From positions 1-6,649 of the forward strand of contig JAGWAK010000105.1 of assembly GCA_021296435.1 (NCBI GenBank): 6,649 nt of DNA. Reading direction: 5' to 3'. Below the pieces are notes generated by a model, which saw nothing but the letters and a program-made list of their open reading frames with translations, made no database searches and had not been told where the DNA came from. Shown piece after piece: positions 1 through 5,676 of this stretch. The stretch comes from Acidimicrobiia bacterium. GTDB lineage: Bacteria; Actinomycetota; Acidimicrobiia; Acidimicrobiales; CATQHL01. How positions within the stretch are numbered: position 1 is the first letter of the stretch; the number at the start of each line of letters is the position of its first letter. Both the position numbers and the translations under genes were made by a program.

Positions 1-1
1 C

Positions 2-265
2 CCGTCCGCCGATGGGCCCTACGGCGCCAAGGGCATCGGCGAGATGTCCAACAACGCCCAGCCGGCGGCCATCGCCACCGCCGTGTACGACGCCGTCGGC
101 GTGTGGGTGACCGAGTTGCCCATCACCCCCGAGCGGGTACTGAAGGCCCTCGACGCCCGCAACGCGGGGGGCGGGCCCCGCCGCGAGGGCAAGCACGTGA
201 TCTTCGACGAGGAGCTGTCGATCAACACGGTGGGTACCGGCAAGACCTGGACGGCCGAGGTCTGA
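2..265 (+). CDS. Molybdopterin-binding subunit of a xanthine dehydrogenase/CoxL-family oxidoreductase (3' end, partial)
   Basis: This is the last 87 residues of a large molybdenum hydroxylase subunit; the start lies before the window. The fragment reads DGPYGAKGIGEM near its beginning, which is the C-terminal active-site segment of the xanthine dehydrogenase/aldehyde oxidase/CO dehydrogenase large-subunit family. The Glu of GIGE corresponds to the conserved catalytic base next to the Mo cofactor. It is followed by the usual PAAIATAVYDAVGVWVTELP helix and the ITPERVLKAL ending. Enzymes of this family hydroxylate purines, aldehydes or N-heterocycles, working with FAD and 2Fe-2S subunits that would lie upstream. 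The tail of about 37 residues after VLKAL is hydrophilic and longer than in many relatives. The substrate cannot be told from this piece. A cupin gene follows 32 bases downstream on the same strand, so they are probably co-transcribed. Confidence 0.9.
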   Translation, partial: PSADGPYGAKGIGEMSNNAQPAAIATAVYDAVGVWVTELPITPERVLKALDARNAGGGPRREGKHVIFDEELSINTVGTGKTWTAEV

Positions 266-297
266 GCGGAAGCGGCGGCGAGGGAGATCGAAATCCG

Positions 298-693
298 ATG
301 AGTTCCGACGACGCCACCTCGTCGCCGTTCCGCACCTGGAACGGTGTGGAGGCGCTCGAATTCTTCCCCGGCGTGCACCTGCATGCCATCGGCGGCGAGC
401 AGGTGCTGCTCTGCCGGGTGACGTACGAGCCCGGGACCACGGTGGCCCGCCACCACCACGAGGCCACCGAGCAGATCGTGGTGCTGACCGAGGGCGAGAT
501 GACCCTCACGATCGGCGACGAGGAACGTCACCTGGTCGCCGGCGACACCGGGGGCGTGCCCCACGAGTTGTACTCCGAGACGGGATGCACGTTCATCGAG
601 GCCTTGGCGCCGGTGCCGCGGGACCACGTGCCGGACTTCGACCGCGACCTGGTCCTCGGCGAGTTGGGCTCGTCGCTTCACGTCGAGCGCTAG
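298..693 (+). CDS. Small single-domain cupin protein
   Basis: The protein has 131 residues. Cupin motif 1 is clear: H52, H54 and E58 in RHHHEATEQIVVLTEGE, the usual metal-binding set, followed by the Gly-containing turn. Motif 2 is represented by AGDTGGVPHELYS, with H89 as the expected fourth ligand. The loop between GD and the PH is several residues shorter than the usual GD-x5-PxG-x2-H spacing. The C-terminal part (APVPRDHVPDFDRDL) is typical of small actinobacterial and proteobacterial cupins of unknown substrate. The ATG at 298 was chosen because GAGGGAG at 280-286 can serve as a somewhat distant ribosome site and because homology starts only here; the frame is open further upstream but that stretch overlaps the molybdopterin-subunit gene. 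It probably forms an operon with that gene and may have a metal-dependent or ligand-binding accessory role. The exact function is unknown. Confidence 0.85.
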   Translation: MSSDDATSSPFRTWNGVEALEFFPGVHLHAIGGEQVLLCRVTYEPGTTVARHHHEATEQIVVLTEGEMTLTIGDEERHLVAGDTGGVPHELYSETGCTFIEALAPVPRDHVPDFDRDLVLGELGSSLHVER

Positions 694-738
694 ACCTGCC
701 CCACGGCCACACCTGAGTTCGACCGGCGGCTCAGCCCC

Positions 739-765
739 TGGATTCCGGCCTTCGCCGGAATGACG
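739..765. repeat. 27-base palindromic (REP-like) repeat, copy 1
   Basis: The core is a hairpin in which ATTCCGGC (742-749) pairs perfectly with GCCGGAAT (754-761) around a CTTC loop, flanked by TGG and GACG. It lies between the convergent ends of the cupin gene and the flavoprotein pseudogene. A second copy at 2978-3004 has the same orientation and differs at two loop-proximal bases. Palindromes of this TGGATTCCGG...CCGGAATGACG type are known as dispersed intergenic repeats in many bacterial genomes. Here it could also act as a transcript-end hairpin between the two converging genes. Confidence 0.8.
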
Positions 766-788
766 GCCGAGGGATCGGGAGCACCGAT

Positions 789-1535
789 TCAGGCCCCTCG
801 GAGGACGCGGGATAGGCGGTAGGCAGCGCGGGCCTCACGGTCGGTGCGGAATTCGCGGTCATCGGCGGCGCGGAGGATGCGGCGGCTCGAGCGCACGCCC
901 AGCCAGCGGAGCGGTTCGGGCTCCCACGTGCGGGCCATGGCGCCGACCCACGGGAGCGCGGTGCGCTCGGTGTCCGTCTCCAGGATCAACTCCGCCATGG
1001 TCCGCCCCGCCAGGTTGGCGCAGGCCACACCGGTGACGACGTAGCCGCCGAAGACACCGATCCCGGCGATCACCTCGGCGGGCAGCGGCTCGGTGGCGAT
1101 CATCAAGGAGTACACCGGCAGCAGCGTCCGGCGCTGGCCGGGCAGATCGCGTGTGTAGGCCTCCGTCGCCCGCACGACGACGTCCGCGCTGACCGTGCCC
1201 CCCTCGGCGTGCACGCGCCTTGGGGCAATGCCGGTGACCGTCGTCCCCTCGTAGACCGCCACGCCGGCGGATTCGACGGCGGCGGCCAGACCCGGACGAG
1301 TTTGGCTGGGTCGAGAGCAGCCGACGGTCCGAACAGGATTCCGGACCGCACGTCGGTGGCGTTGAGATAGCGGCGCGCCTCGGTGGCATCCAGCAGGCGG
1401 ATCTGCCGCTGGTGAAGCCCAGGGCGCGCAACTCGTCGATCTCTTCGCGCTGGCGCTTGTGCTGGGGAGCGTTGCGCGCCAGGCGGATCGTGCCTCCCTT
1501 GGCGTAGTCGCAGTCGATCCCCTCGGATTCCGAGG
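789..1535 (-). pseudogene. Broken FAD-dependent amine oxidoreductase (DAO family, gamma-glutamylputrescine-oxidase-like)
   Basis: This is a remnant of a D-amino-acid-oxidase-superfamily flavoprotein resembling PuuB-type oxidases. Reading on the minus strand, homology starts at GIDCDYAKGGTIRLARN (about 1530), so the N-terminal FAD-binding part is gone. The frame breaks after ELRALGF near 1404-1411, resumes one frame over as QIRLLDATEARRYLNATDV, and breaks again near 1287-1296 after DPAKLVR, continuing as GLAAAVESAGVAVYEGTTV. Both breaks behave as the loss of one base. Near 1051-1065, EVIAGIG is joined directly to VFGGYVVTGVACANLAGRT. In relatives these two parts are separated by roughly 100 residues, so an in-frame internal deletion is inferred. 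The C-terminal part (LPWVGAMARTWEPEPLRWLG) is well preserved and ends at a stop at 789. The family oxidises gamma-glutamyl-putrescine or similar amines; this copy cannot be functional. The exact substrate of the ancestor is uncertain. Confidence 0.85.
1521..1535. repeat. Short palindrome at the junction of two gene remnants
   Basis: CCTCGG-ATT-CCGAGG is a perfect 6-bp inverted repeat with a 3-base loop. It sits where the minus-strand flavoprotein homology ends and just before the plus-strand substrate-binding-protein homology begins. Part of it still encodes the flavoprotein residues before GIDC. It may mark the rearrangement point or may be coincidental. Confidence 0.4.
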
Positions 1536-1536
1536 A

Positions 1537-1671
1537 GCTGTCGCCGCCGGCAACTCGGGGTACTCGCTGATCGTGCCCTCGGACTACATGGTGGCGATCC
1601 TCGAGGAGATCATCGACACCGGCGACTTCGAGGTGAACTAGTCCGACGCCTTCACCGAGGCCAAGGGCTAG
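1537..1671 (+). pseudogene. Remnant of a polyamine ABC-transporter substrate-binding protein (PotD-like)
   Basis: The plus-strand frame reads AAGNSGYSLIVPSDYMVAIL, which matches the N-terminal lobe motif of spermidine/putrescine-binding proteins (typically GYD-[IL]-VVPSDYMV). About ten residues later a TAG stop at 1639-1641 interrupts the frame. Beyond it the same frame reads SDAFTEAKG and ends with tandem TAG codons at 1669-1674, resembling the C-terminal tail of such proteins. The whole relic is about 44 codons, against about 350 for the family, so the signal peptide, most of lobe 1 and all of lobe 2 are missing. It abuts a decayed polyamine-oxidase-like gene on the other strand, which supports a former polyamine uptake/oxidation locus. 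The C-terminal part of the assignment is weaker than the VPSDYM part. Confidence 0.6.
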
Positions 1672-1692
1672 TAGCGAGACCCTCGCGCTCTT

Positions 1693-1726
1693 GCGATCGG
1701 GATCCACACAGCGGGACCCCGATCGC
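1693..1726. terminator. Strong hairpin, probable transcript end
   Basis: GCGATCGGGATCC (1693-1705) pairs with GGACCCCGATCGC (1714-1726). Twelve of 13 positions pair (one A/C mismatch), leaving an 8-base loop. It starts 21 bases after the terminal stop of the PotD-like remnant, where a terminator of that gene would be expected. There is no T run on either side, so it is not a textbook intrinsic terminator, though GC-rich bacteria often lack the T tract. Confidence 0.5.
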
Positions 1727-1806
1727 CCACGAGGTCGCGCGGGCACACGCGGTCGCCGGTCCGGATCGCCAGGATGTTCCGGGCCGGCGGCCCGTGACTC
1801 AATGGA

Positions 1807-1830
1807 CCCCGTGTCTCAATAGACGCGGGG
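1807..1830. terminator. Hairpin over the stop codon of the sterol reductase homologue
   Basis: CCCCGTGTCT (1807-1816) and AGACGCGGGG (1821-1830) form a 10-bp stem with a CAAT loop. The plus-strand transcript has only a G-U wobble, while the minus-strand transcript has one C-A mismatch. The minus-strand stop codon at 1816-1818 lies at the stem-loop boundary. It could end transcription of the reductase gene, but there is no T tract. Confidence 0.3.
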
Positions 1831-2912
1831 GATGATCCTGAAGGGGACCTGCTCGCAGTAGCGGTCCCAGAGTTCGCCGTACTTGGCGGCGCAGCGGCGC
1901 TCGTCGGCGCGTTCGCGGGTCAGCATGAAGGGGATCATGAAGGCCGGGTAGAGCCAAGGCCACACGCTGGTGAAGTGTCCCGGCGCCAGGGCCAGACCCA
2001 GGCTTATCAGGATCTCGCCCAGATAGTTCACGTGGCGGGAGACGCCCCAGAAACCGCTGTGAAGCAGGCGGCCCCGGTCGTCGGAGACCGCTTGGGGCTG
2101 AATGCCAAGGAATGGGCGCTCCGGTGAGCGCTTGAAGCGGTACTTCTGCAGGTTGGCGCCCCGAGCCAGAATCCAGCCGGCCACGAAGATGACAGCGCAG
2201 GCCGCAAGCCACCACCCGCCGGCGTTATCGACCAGTGACGACTCCGGCAGGCGGGCGGTGCCCCATGCGCCGACGGCGTAGAAGTACGGGTAGAACGCCA
2301 GGCAGCCCCAGATGATCTTGGCGCGGCGAAGATGTCGCAGGTGTACAGGTGGACCCGCTCGAAGACCAGGTAGTCAACGAGGAAGAAGCTCAGCAGGGCG
2401 GCGTGCAGGTACACGCCGACATTGGCCTCTGAACCGTAGCGATCGGCGTGGTAGGCGGCAGAGGACCACGCGTTGAGGGCCAGAAGCACCGCTCCGAAGA
2501 CGTAGAGGTACATCTTCGTGTCGACTCGCCGGGCGAAGGTGAAGTTCTCCACGCGGCCCAGGTAGAAGTCCCGGATCCAGCCACCGAGACCGGACGAGCG
2601 GGATCGCGCCACGGCTCGTCGAGGTGGCGTGAACACGAACCACGCCGTTCCCAGCGCCCCTAGCGCTGTGGCACCAGCGGCACCCCACCAGAAGTGCCGC
2701 TGCAACCAGCCCCAAGCCAGCCAGCCGGTGCCGCTCGCCAGCACCCAGCCGCCGGCCGCCGCGGCCAGCACCAGGAGTCCGTTGAGGCGGTACTTGTAGG
2801 GCTCACCGGTGGCCGGGTCGGTCACGTATCCCGTGACGCGGCGGGCGGGCAGCATCGCGTGCAGCACGAGCAGCCCGGCGCAGACGATGATCGGGGCGAA
2901 GAAACCAGTCAT
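1816..2912 (-). pseudogene. ERG4/ERG24-type sterol reductase homologue, frameshifted
   Basis: Two consecutive minus-strand frames together encode one membrane protein of about 365 residues. The first part runs from the ATG at 2912 to about 2325 (196 residues). It has several hydrophobic segments and DFYLGRVENFTFARRVDTKM, ending at VDYLVFERVHLYTCDIFA. The second part, one frame over from about 2322, reads AKIIWGCLAFYPYFYAVGAW. It continues to ANLQKYRFKRSPERPFLGI, the RHVNYLGE motif, ADERRCAAKYGELWDRYC and the ending VPFRIIPRVY. These are the C-terminal signatures of the delta-14/delta-7/delta-24(28) sterol reductase family (ERG24, DHCR7, lamin B receptor), which reduces sterol double bonds with NADPH in a membrane. 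The break at 2320-2327 equals loss of one base; compared with the family the spot also looks about three residues short, so ten bases may be missing. Apart from this break both halves look well preserved, so recent mutation or a sequence error are both possible. The bacterial substrate is unknown. The ribosome site is weak. Confidence 0.75.
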
Positions 2913-2977
2913 TGAGTCTCGTTCAGTGTCGAGGCTCCGCGCGACCTGACCGCAGCCTCGGCCGGTCCGCCGGGCAG

Positions 2978-3004
2978 TGGATTCCGGGCTGCGCCGGAAT
3001 GACG
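2978..3004. repeat. 27-base palindromic (REP-like) repeat, copy 2
   Basis: ATTCCGG (2981-2987) pairs with CCGGAAT (2994-3000) around a 6-base loop. The element matches copy 1 at 739-765 in 25 of 27 positions and in the same orientation. It lies in the 126-base gap between the 5' end of the sterol reductase homologue and the 3' end of the SDR gene. Nothing else recognisable is in that gap. Confidence 0.8.
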
Positions 3005-3038
3005 ACGGAGGCGGACGGACTCATGGAGGGATGCTCGC

Positions 3039-3761
3039 CTAGTAGGTGGCGCGGCCTCCGGAGATGTCATAGACGGCTCCCGTGGAGAAGCTGCAGGCAT
3101 CGGAGGCCAGCCAGGACACCAGATCGGCCACCTCGTCGGGGAGGCCGAGGCGCGCCATGGGAATCTTGGAGAGCATGTACTCCAGCACCTCGGGCTCGGT
3201 GTCGGCGTTCATGGGCGTGGCGATGACCGCAGGGGCGATCGCGTTGACAAGCACCCCGTCGCGGGCGACCTCCTTGCCGACCGACTTAGTGAGGCCGATC
3301 ACGGCGGCCTTGCTGGCCGAGTAGCCCACCATGTTGGGGTTGCCCTCCTTGCCCGCGATGCTGGCGATGTTCACGATGCGGCCCCAGCCGCGCCGCCGCA
3401 TGGCAGCGATCGTGGCCTTGATCGTGTTGAACGTGCCGGTGAGGTTCACCGCAAGGGTCTGCTCAAAGGCCTCCAGCGGCATCTCCCAGATCGGCACCTG
3501 CGGCCCCACGATGCCGGCGCTGTTCACGAGCACATCCACCTGGCCGATCCCGGCCACCGTGGCCTGCACCGCCGCGAGGTCGGTGACGTCCAGGGTGTGG
3601 ATGCTGGCCACGTCGTCCGCCATCTGTTCGAGTTGGTCGGTCTGCAAATCGGCGGCGGCAACACGCAGCCCCTCTTCGGCCAGACGTATGGCGCAGGCCC
3701 GGCCGATGCCGCTGGCGGCGCCGGTCACGAGCGCGGACCGTTGATCGATATGCCTGGACAT
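3039..3761 (-). CDS. SDR-family NAD(P)-dependent dehydrogenase (sugar-acid/3-oxoacyl reductase type)
   Basis: A complete classical short-chain dehydrogenase of 240 residues. It has the Rossmann motif TGAASGIG (13-20), an acidic D38 after beta-2 that favours NAD, DVT at 58-60, NSAG at 80-83 (in place of NNAG), the catalytic N106, S134, Y147 and K151, and the C-terminal SGGRATY. The usual PG after the active site is PA (IAPAVIATPMN). The stretch RIVNIASIAGKEGNPN and the SGGRATY end are typical of the subgroup that includes 2-keto-3-deoxy-L-fuconate/L-rhamnonate dehydrogenases and proteins often labelled 3-oxoacyl-ACP reductase. The ATG at 3761 is chosen because AAGGAG lies 8 bases before it; an in-frame upstream extension would overlap the preceding gene. 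It lies 40 bases downstream of the RraA-like gene on the same strand, so the two are probably one operon in sugar-acid or 2-oxo-acid catabolism. The substrate is inferred, not shown. Confidence 0.93.
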   Translation of the reverse strand: MSRHIDQRSALVTGAASGIGRACAIRLAEEGLRVAAADLQTDQLEQMADDVASIHTLDVTDLAAVQATVAGIGQVDVLVNSAGIVGPQVPIWEMPLEAFEQTLAVNLTGTFNTIKATIAAMRRRGWGRIVNIASIAGKEGNPNMVGYSASKAAVIGLTKSVGKEVARDGVLVNAIAPAVIATPMNADTEPEVLEYMLSKIPMARLGLPDEVADLVSWLASDACSFSTGAVYDISGGRATY

Positions 3762-3801
3762 GTTTCCCTCTCCTTGCCTGCTGGAACCCGGGGCTGCGCC
3801 C

Positions 3802-4476
3802 TCAGAGGACCCCGAAGCGTTTGAACGCCTCGCCCGGTGGCATTCCTTCGCGCACCGCTTGGCGGAACCGGCTCTCACTCGACGTCTTCTCGATGGCGGT
3901 GCCGACGACCTCGTCGATCAGCGCCTGCGGCACGATCACCACCCCATCGTCGTCGCCCACGACGAGATCACCGGGAGCCACCGTGACCCCGTCGACCTCG
4001 ACGGTCACGTTGTGGGCCACCACCTCTCCCCTGCCGTTGATGTCGCGGGGATCGGCCCCGCGGCACAGCACCGGGAACCCCAGGCTGCGTATCACGTGGC
4101 GATCCCGGACGTAGCCGTCGATCAGCGCCCCGACCGCGCCTGAGGAAATGCAGGCCGTCGAGAGGAGTTCGCCCCAGAGCGCGGCGTCGCGGAACCCGCC
4201 GGTCGCGCCGACCCACACCTCGCCCGGTCCGATGGCGTCGAGGGCCGCCAGCAGCCCGACGTAGGGCACATCGGGGATCTCGTCGGTGGCCTCGAGCCGC
4301 GTGGGGAAGGCGTAACCCACCAGCACCTGATCGGCTACCAGCGGGGCGCAACCCGGGGGCAGCGACTGGTGCCGCAATCCGGCTTCGTCGAGGGCGTCGG
4401 AGACCAGCGACGAGCCGATCCGGGTGCCCAACTCCGCGAGCCGTTCGGGCGTGAATCTCTCGTGTCCAGCGGCCAT
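3802..4476 (-). CDS. RraA-like protein (HMG/CHA aldolase fold, class II pyruvate aldolase superfamily)
   Basis: A 224-residue protein of the RraA/4-hydroxy-4-methyl-2-oxoglutarate aldolase family. The conserved core is present: GGFRDAALWGELLSTA (93-108), then DGYVRD (120-125) with R124 and D125 as the expected substrate- and metal-binding pair. LGFPVLCRGADPRDINGRG (132-150) and GDLVVGDDDGVVIVP (169-183) follow. In characterised members this fold cleaves 4-hydroxy-2-oxo acids to pyruvate or decarboxylates oxaloacetate, using a divalent metal. Others, such as RraA of E. coli, bind RNase E. The catalytic R-D pair favours an enzyme here. The ATG at 4476 is preferred over an in-frame ATG at 4554 because GGAGAG sits just upstream and family homology begins near residue 8. 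It is the first gene of the operon with the SDR downstream and is divergent from the nucleoside hydrolase. Confidence 0.9.
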   Translation of the reverse strand: MAAGHERFTPERLAELGTRIGSSLVSDALDEAGLRHQSLPPGCAPLVADQVLVGYAFPTRLEATDEIPDVPYVGLLAALDAIGPGEVWVGATGGFRDAALWGELLSTACISSGAVGALIDGYVRDRHVIRSLGFPVLCRGADPRDINGRGEVVAHNVTVEVDGVTVAPGDLVVGDDDGVVIVPQALIDEVVGTAIEKTSSESRFRQAVREGMPPGEAFKRFGVL

Positions 4477-4658
4477 GTCTCTCCGGTCTCGCGGGTCGTC
4501 CCTCGCGCCGTGGCGCCACCCCGAGGGATCGTTCGTTCCCTCGCCCGCGTGCACAAAATGCTATCGAGAGCCGGGTCAGGGCGTGTCGCTCACTGTCGCC
4601 GCTCACCCGAGGGGCGGTCACGGTCAGAGCGTCCGCGGCCAACGTCTAGCCTCCACCC
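4477..4658. promoter_or_regulatory. Divergent intergenic region with promoters for both neighbouring transcripts
   Basis: This gap of 182 bases separates two genes that start in opposite directions, so it must hold promoters for both. It contains the only markedly AT-richer spot nearby (ACAAAATGCTATCGA, about 4553-4567) and a GTGCAC palindrome just beside it. Read on the minus strand this spot gives a TAGCAT hexamer that could be a -10 box for the RraA-like gene, but no convincing -35 was found. No regulator gene or clear operator is visible. Confidence 0.45.
4647..4652 (+). promoter_or_regulatory. Candidate -10 box giving a leaderless nucleoside hydrolase transcript
   Basis: TAGCCT fits the actinobacterial TAnnnT -10 pattern and ends 6 bases before the ATG at 4659, which would put the transcription start at or next to the start codon. 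The ATG has no purine-rich ribosome site in front of it (the preceding bases are CCTCCACCC), which agrees with leaderless translation. A good -35 box was not found. Confidence 0.35.
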
Positions 4659-5609
4659 ATGACCCCCCGAAAGATCATCATCGACACCGACCCCGGCCAG
4701 GACGACGCCCTCGCCATGCTGCTGGCCCTCGGGTCACCCGAACTGGAAGTCCTCGGCATCACCTGCGTGGCCGGCAACGTGCCGCTGCCCCTCACGATCC
4801 GCAACGCCCGTTTGGTCTGCGAATTGGCGGGCCGGCGGGATATGAAGATCTTCGCCGGATGCGAGCGGCCGATGGTGCGCGACCTGGTGACGGCCGAGAT
4901 GGTGCACGGCGAGACCGGACTCGACGGGCCCGACTGGGACGAGCCCACCATGGGTGTGCAGGACATGCACGCCGTGGATTGGCTGGTGGAGGTGCTGATG
5001 GCGGCCGAAGACGGTGAGATCACGCTCTGCCCGGTGGGCCCCATCACCAACGTGGCCATGGCGATGGTGCGGGAGCCCCGCATCATCCCCAAGATCGGTC
5101 AGATCGTGACCATGGGCGGCGGCTACTTCGTGGGCGGCAACACCACGCCGGCGGCCGAGTTCAACGTCTACGTGGACCCGCACGCCGCCAACGTGATGTA
5201 TCGCAGCGGAGTTCCGATCGTGACCATGCCGCTGGACGTGACCCACAAGGCACTGATGAGTCCGGAGTGGATCGAGTCTGTGCGCACCATCGGCAGCGAC
5301 GTCGGCCGCAACGCCGCCGCCATGATGTCGTTCTACGGGCGCTACGACATGAAGCGCTACGGCGAGCGGGGCGGCCCGCTGCACGACCCCGCCACGATCG
5401 CCTACCTGCTGAAACCCGAGCTGTACCGCGGCAAGGACGTGTTCGTGGAGGTCGAGACGCACTCCGAAGTCACGATGGGGATGACGGTCGTGGACTACTG
5501 GCATCGCCTGGAGCGCGAGCCCAACTGCCACTGGATCAGCGAGGTGGACAGCGACGGCTTCTACGCGCTCATCCTCGAGCGCCTGATGAACCTGCCGGCG
5601 GGGAACTAG
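4659..5609 (+). CDS. Nucleoside hydrolase (inosine/uridine-preferring family)
   Basis: A complete protein of 316 residues, the usual size of the family. The N-terminal signature is IIIDTDPGQDDALAM (6-20), whose aspartates D9, D15 and D16 form the Ca-binding active site. VAGNV (38-42), GPITN (127-131), the MGGGYFVGGN to AEFNVYVDP segment (152-174) and LHDP (241-244), with D243 as a further Ca ligand, are all in the expected order. The enzyme cleaves the N-glycosidic bond of ribonucleosides to ribose and free base in the cytosol. Whether this one prefers purines, pyrimidines or is broad cannot be read from sequence; some relatives in catabolic clusters act on other N-ribosides. The start has no ribosome site, but the DTDPG motif follows closely, leaving no room for another start. 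A NIPSNAP gene follows 67 bases downstream with its own strong ribosome site. Confidence 0.95.
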   Translation: MTPRKIIIDTDPGQDDALAMLLALGSPELEVLGITCVAGNVPLPLTIRNARLVCELAGRRDMKIFAGCERPMVRDLVTAEMVHGETGLDGPDWDEPTMGVQDMHAVDWLVEVLMAAEDGEITLCPVGPITNVAMAMVREPRIIPKIGQIVTMGGGYFVGGNTTPAAEFNVYVDPHAANVMYRSGVPIVTMPLDVTHKALMSPEWIESVRTIGSDVGRNAAAMMSFYGRYDMKRYGERGGPLHDPATIAYLLKPELYRGKDVFVEVETHSEVTMGMTVVDYWHRLEREPNCHWISEVDSDGFYALILERLMNLPAGN

Positions 5610-5676
5610 ACGTCCTGGCGGGCCGGAGCGGCACCCCGACTACCATCGATCTTCCACCTTCGAAGCGAGGAGAGCG

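Noticed and set aside
103..693. Longer version of the cupin gene starting at 103
   Set aside because: The added 65 residues are out-of-frame translation of the molybdopterin-subunit gene, with arginine-rich content and no cupin similarity. The ATG at 298 fits the family start.
1459..1536. N-terminal half of the small plus-strand frame leading into the PotD-like relic
   Set aside because: This part is antisense to the flavoprotein remnant and has no similarity to binding proteins. Homology begins only at about AAGNSGYS.
859..1746. Long open frame on the minus strand (295 codons) across the flavoprotein region
   Set aside because: Only a stretch around 1405-1535 (GIDCDYAKGG to ELRALGF) shows family similarity. 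The rest is arginine- and glycine-rich frame-shadow translation; the stretch is included in the pseudogene instead.
739..3004. CRISPR array or transposon ends
   Set aside because: Only two repeat copies, over 2 kb apart and in direct orientation, with no regular spacers, transposase or target-site duplication. They fit a REP-like dispersed palindrome better.
3331..3744. Plus-strand frame of 137 codons opposite the SDR, and similar frames at 3760-4143 opposite the RraA-like gene
   Set aside because: They are shadows of well-supported minus-strand genes and show no domain or ribosome site of their own.
4734..5531. 265-codon minus-strand frame opposite the nucleoside hydrolase
   Set aside because: It is rich in His, Val and Gly, as expected from antisense reading of GC-rich codons. 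The plus strand carries every nucleoside hydrolase motif in order.
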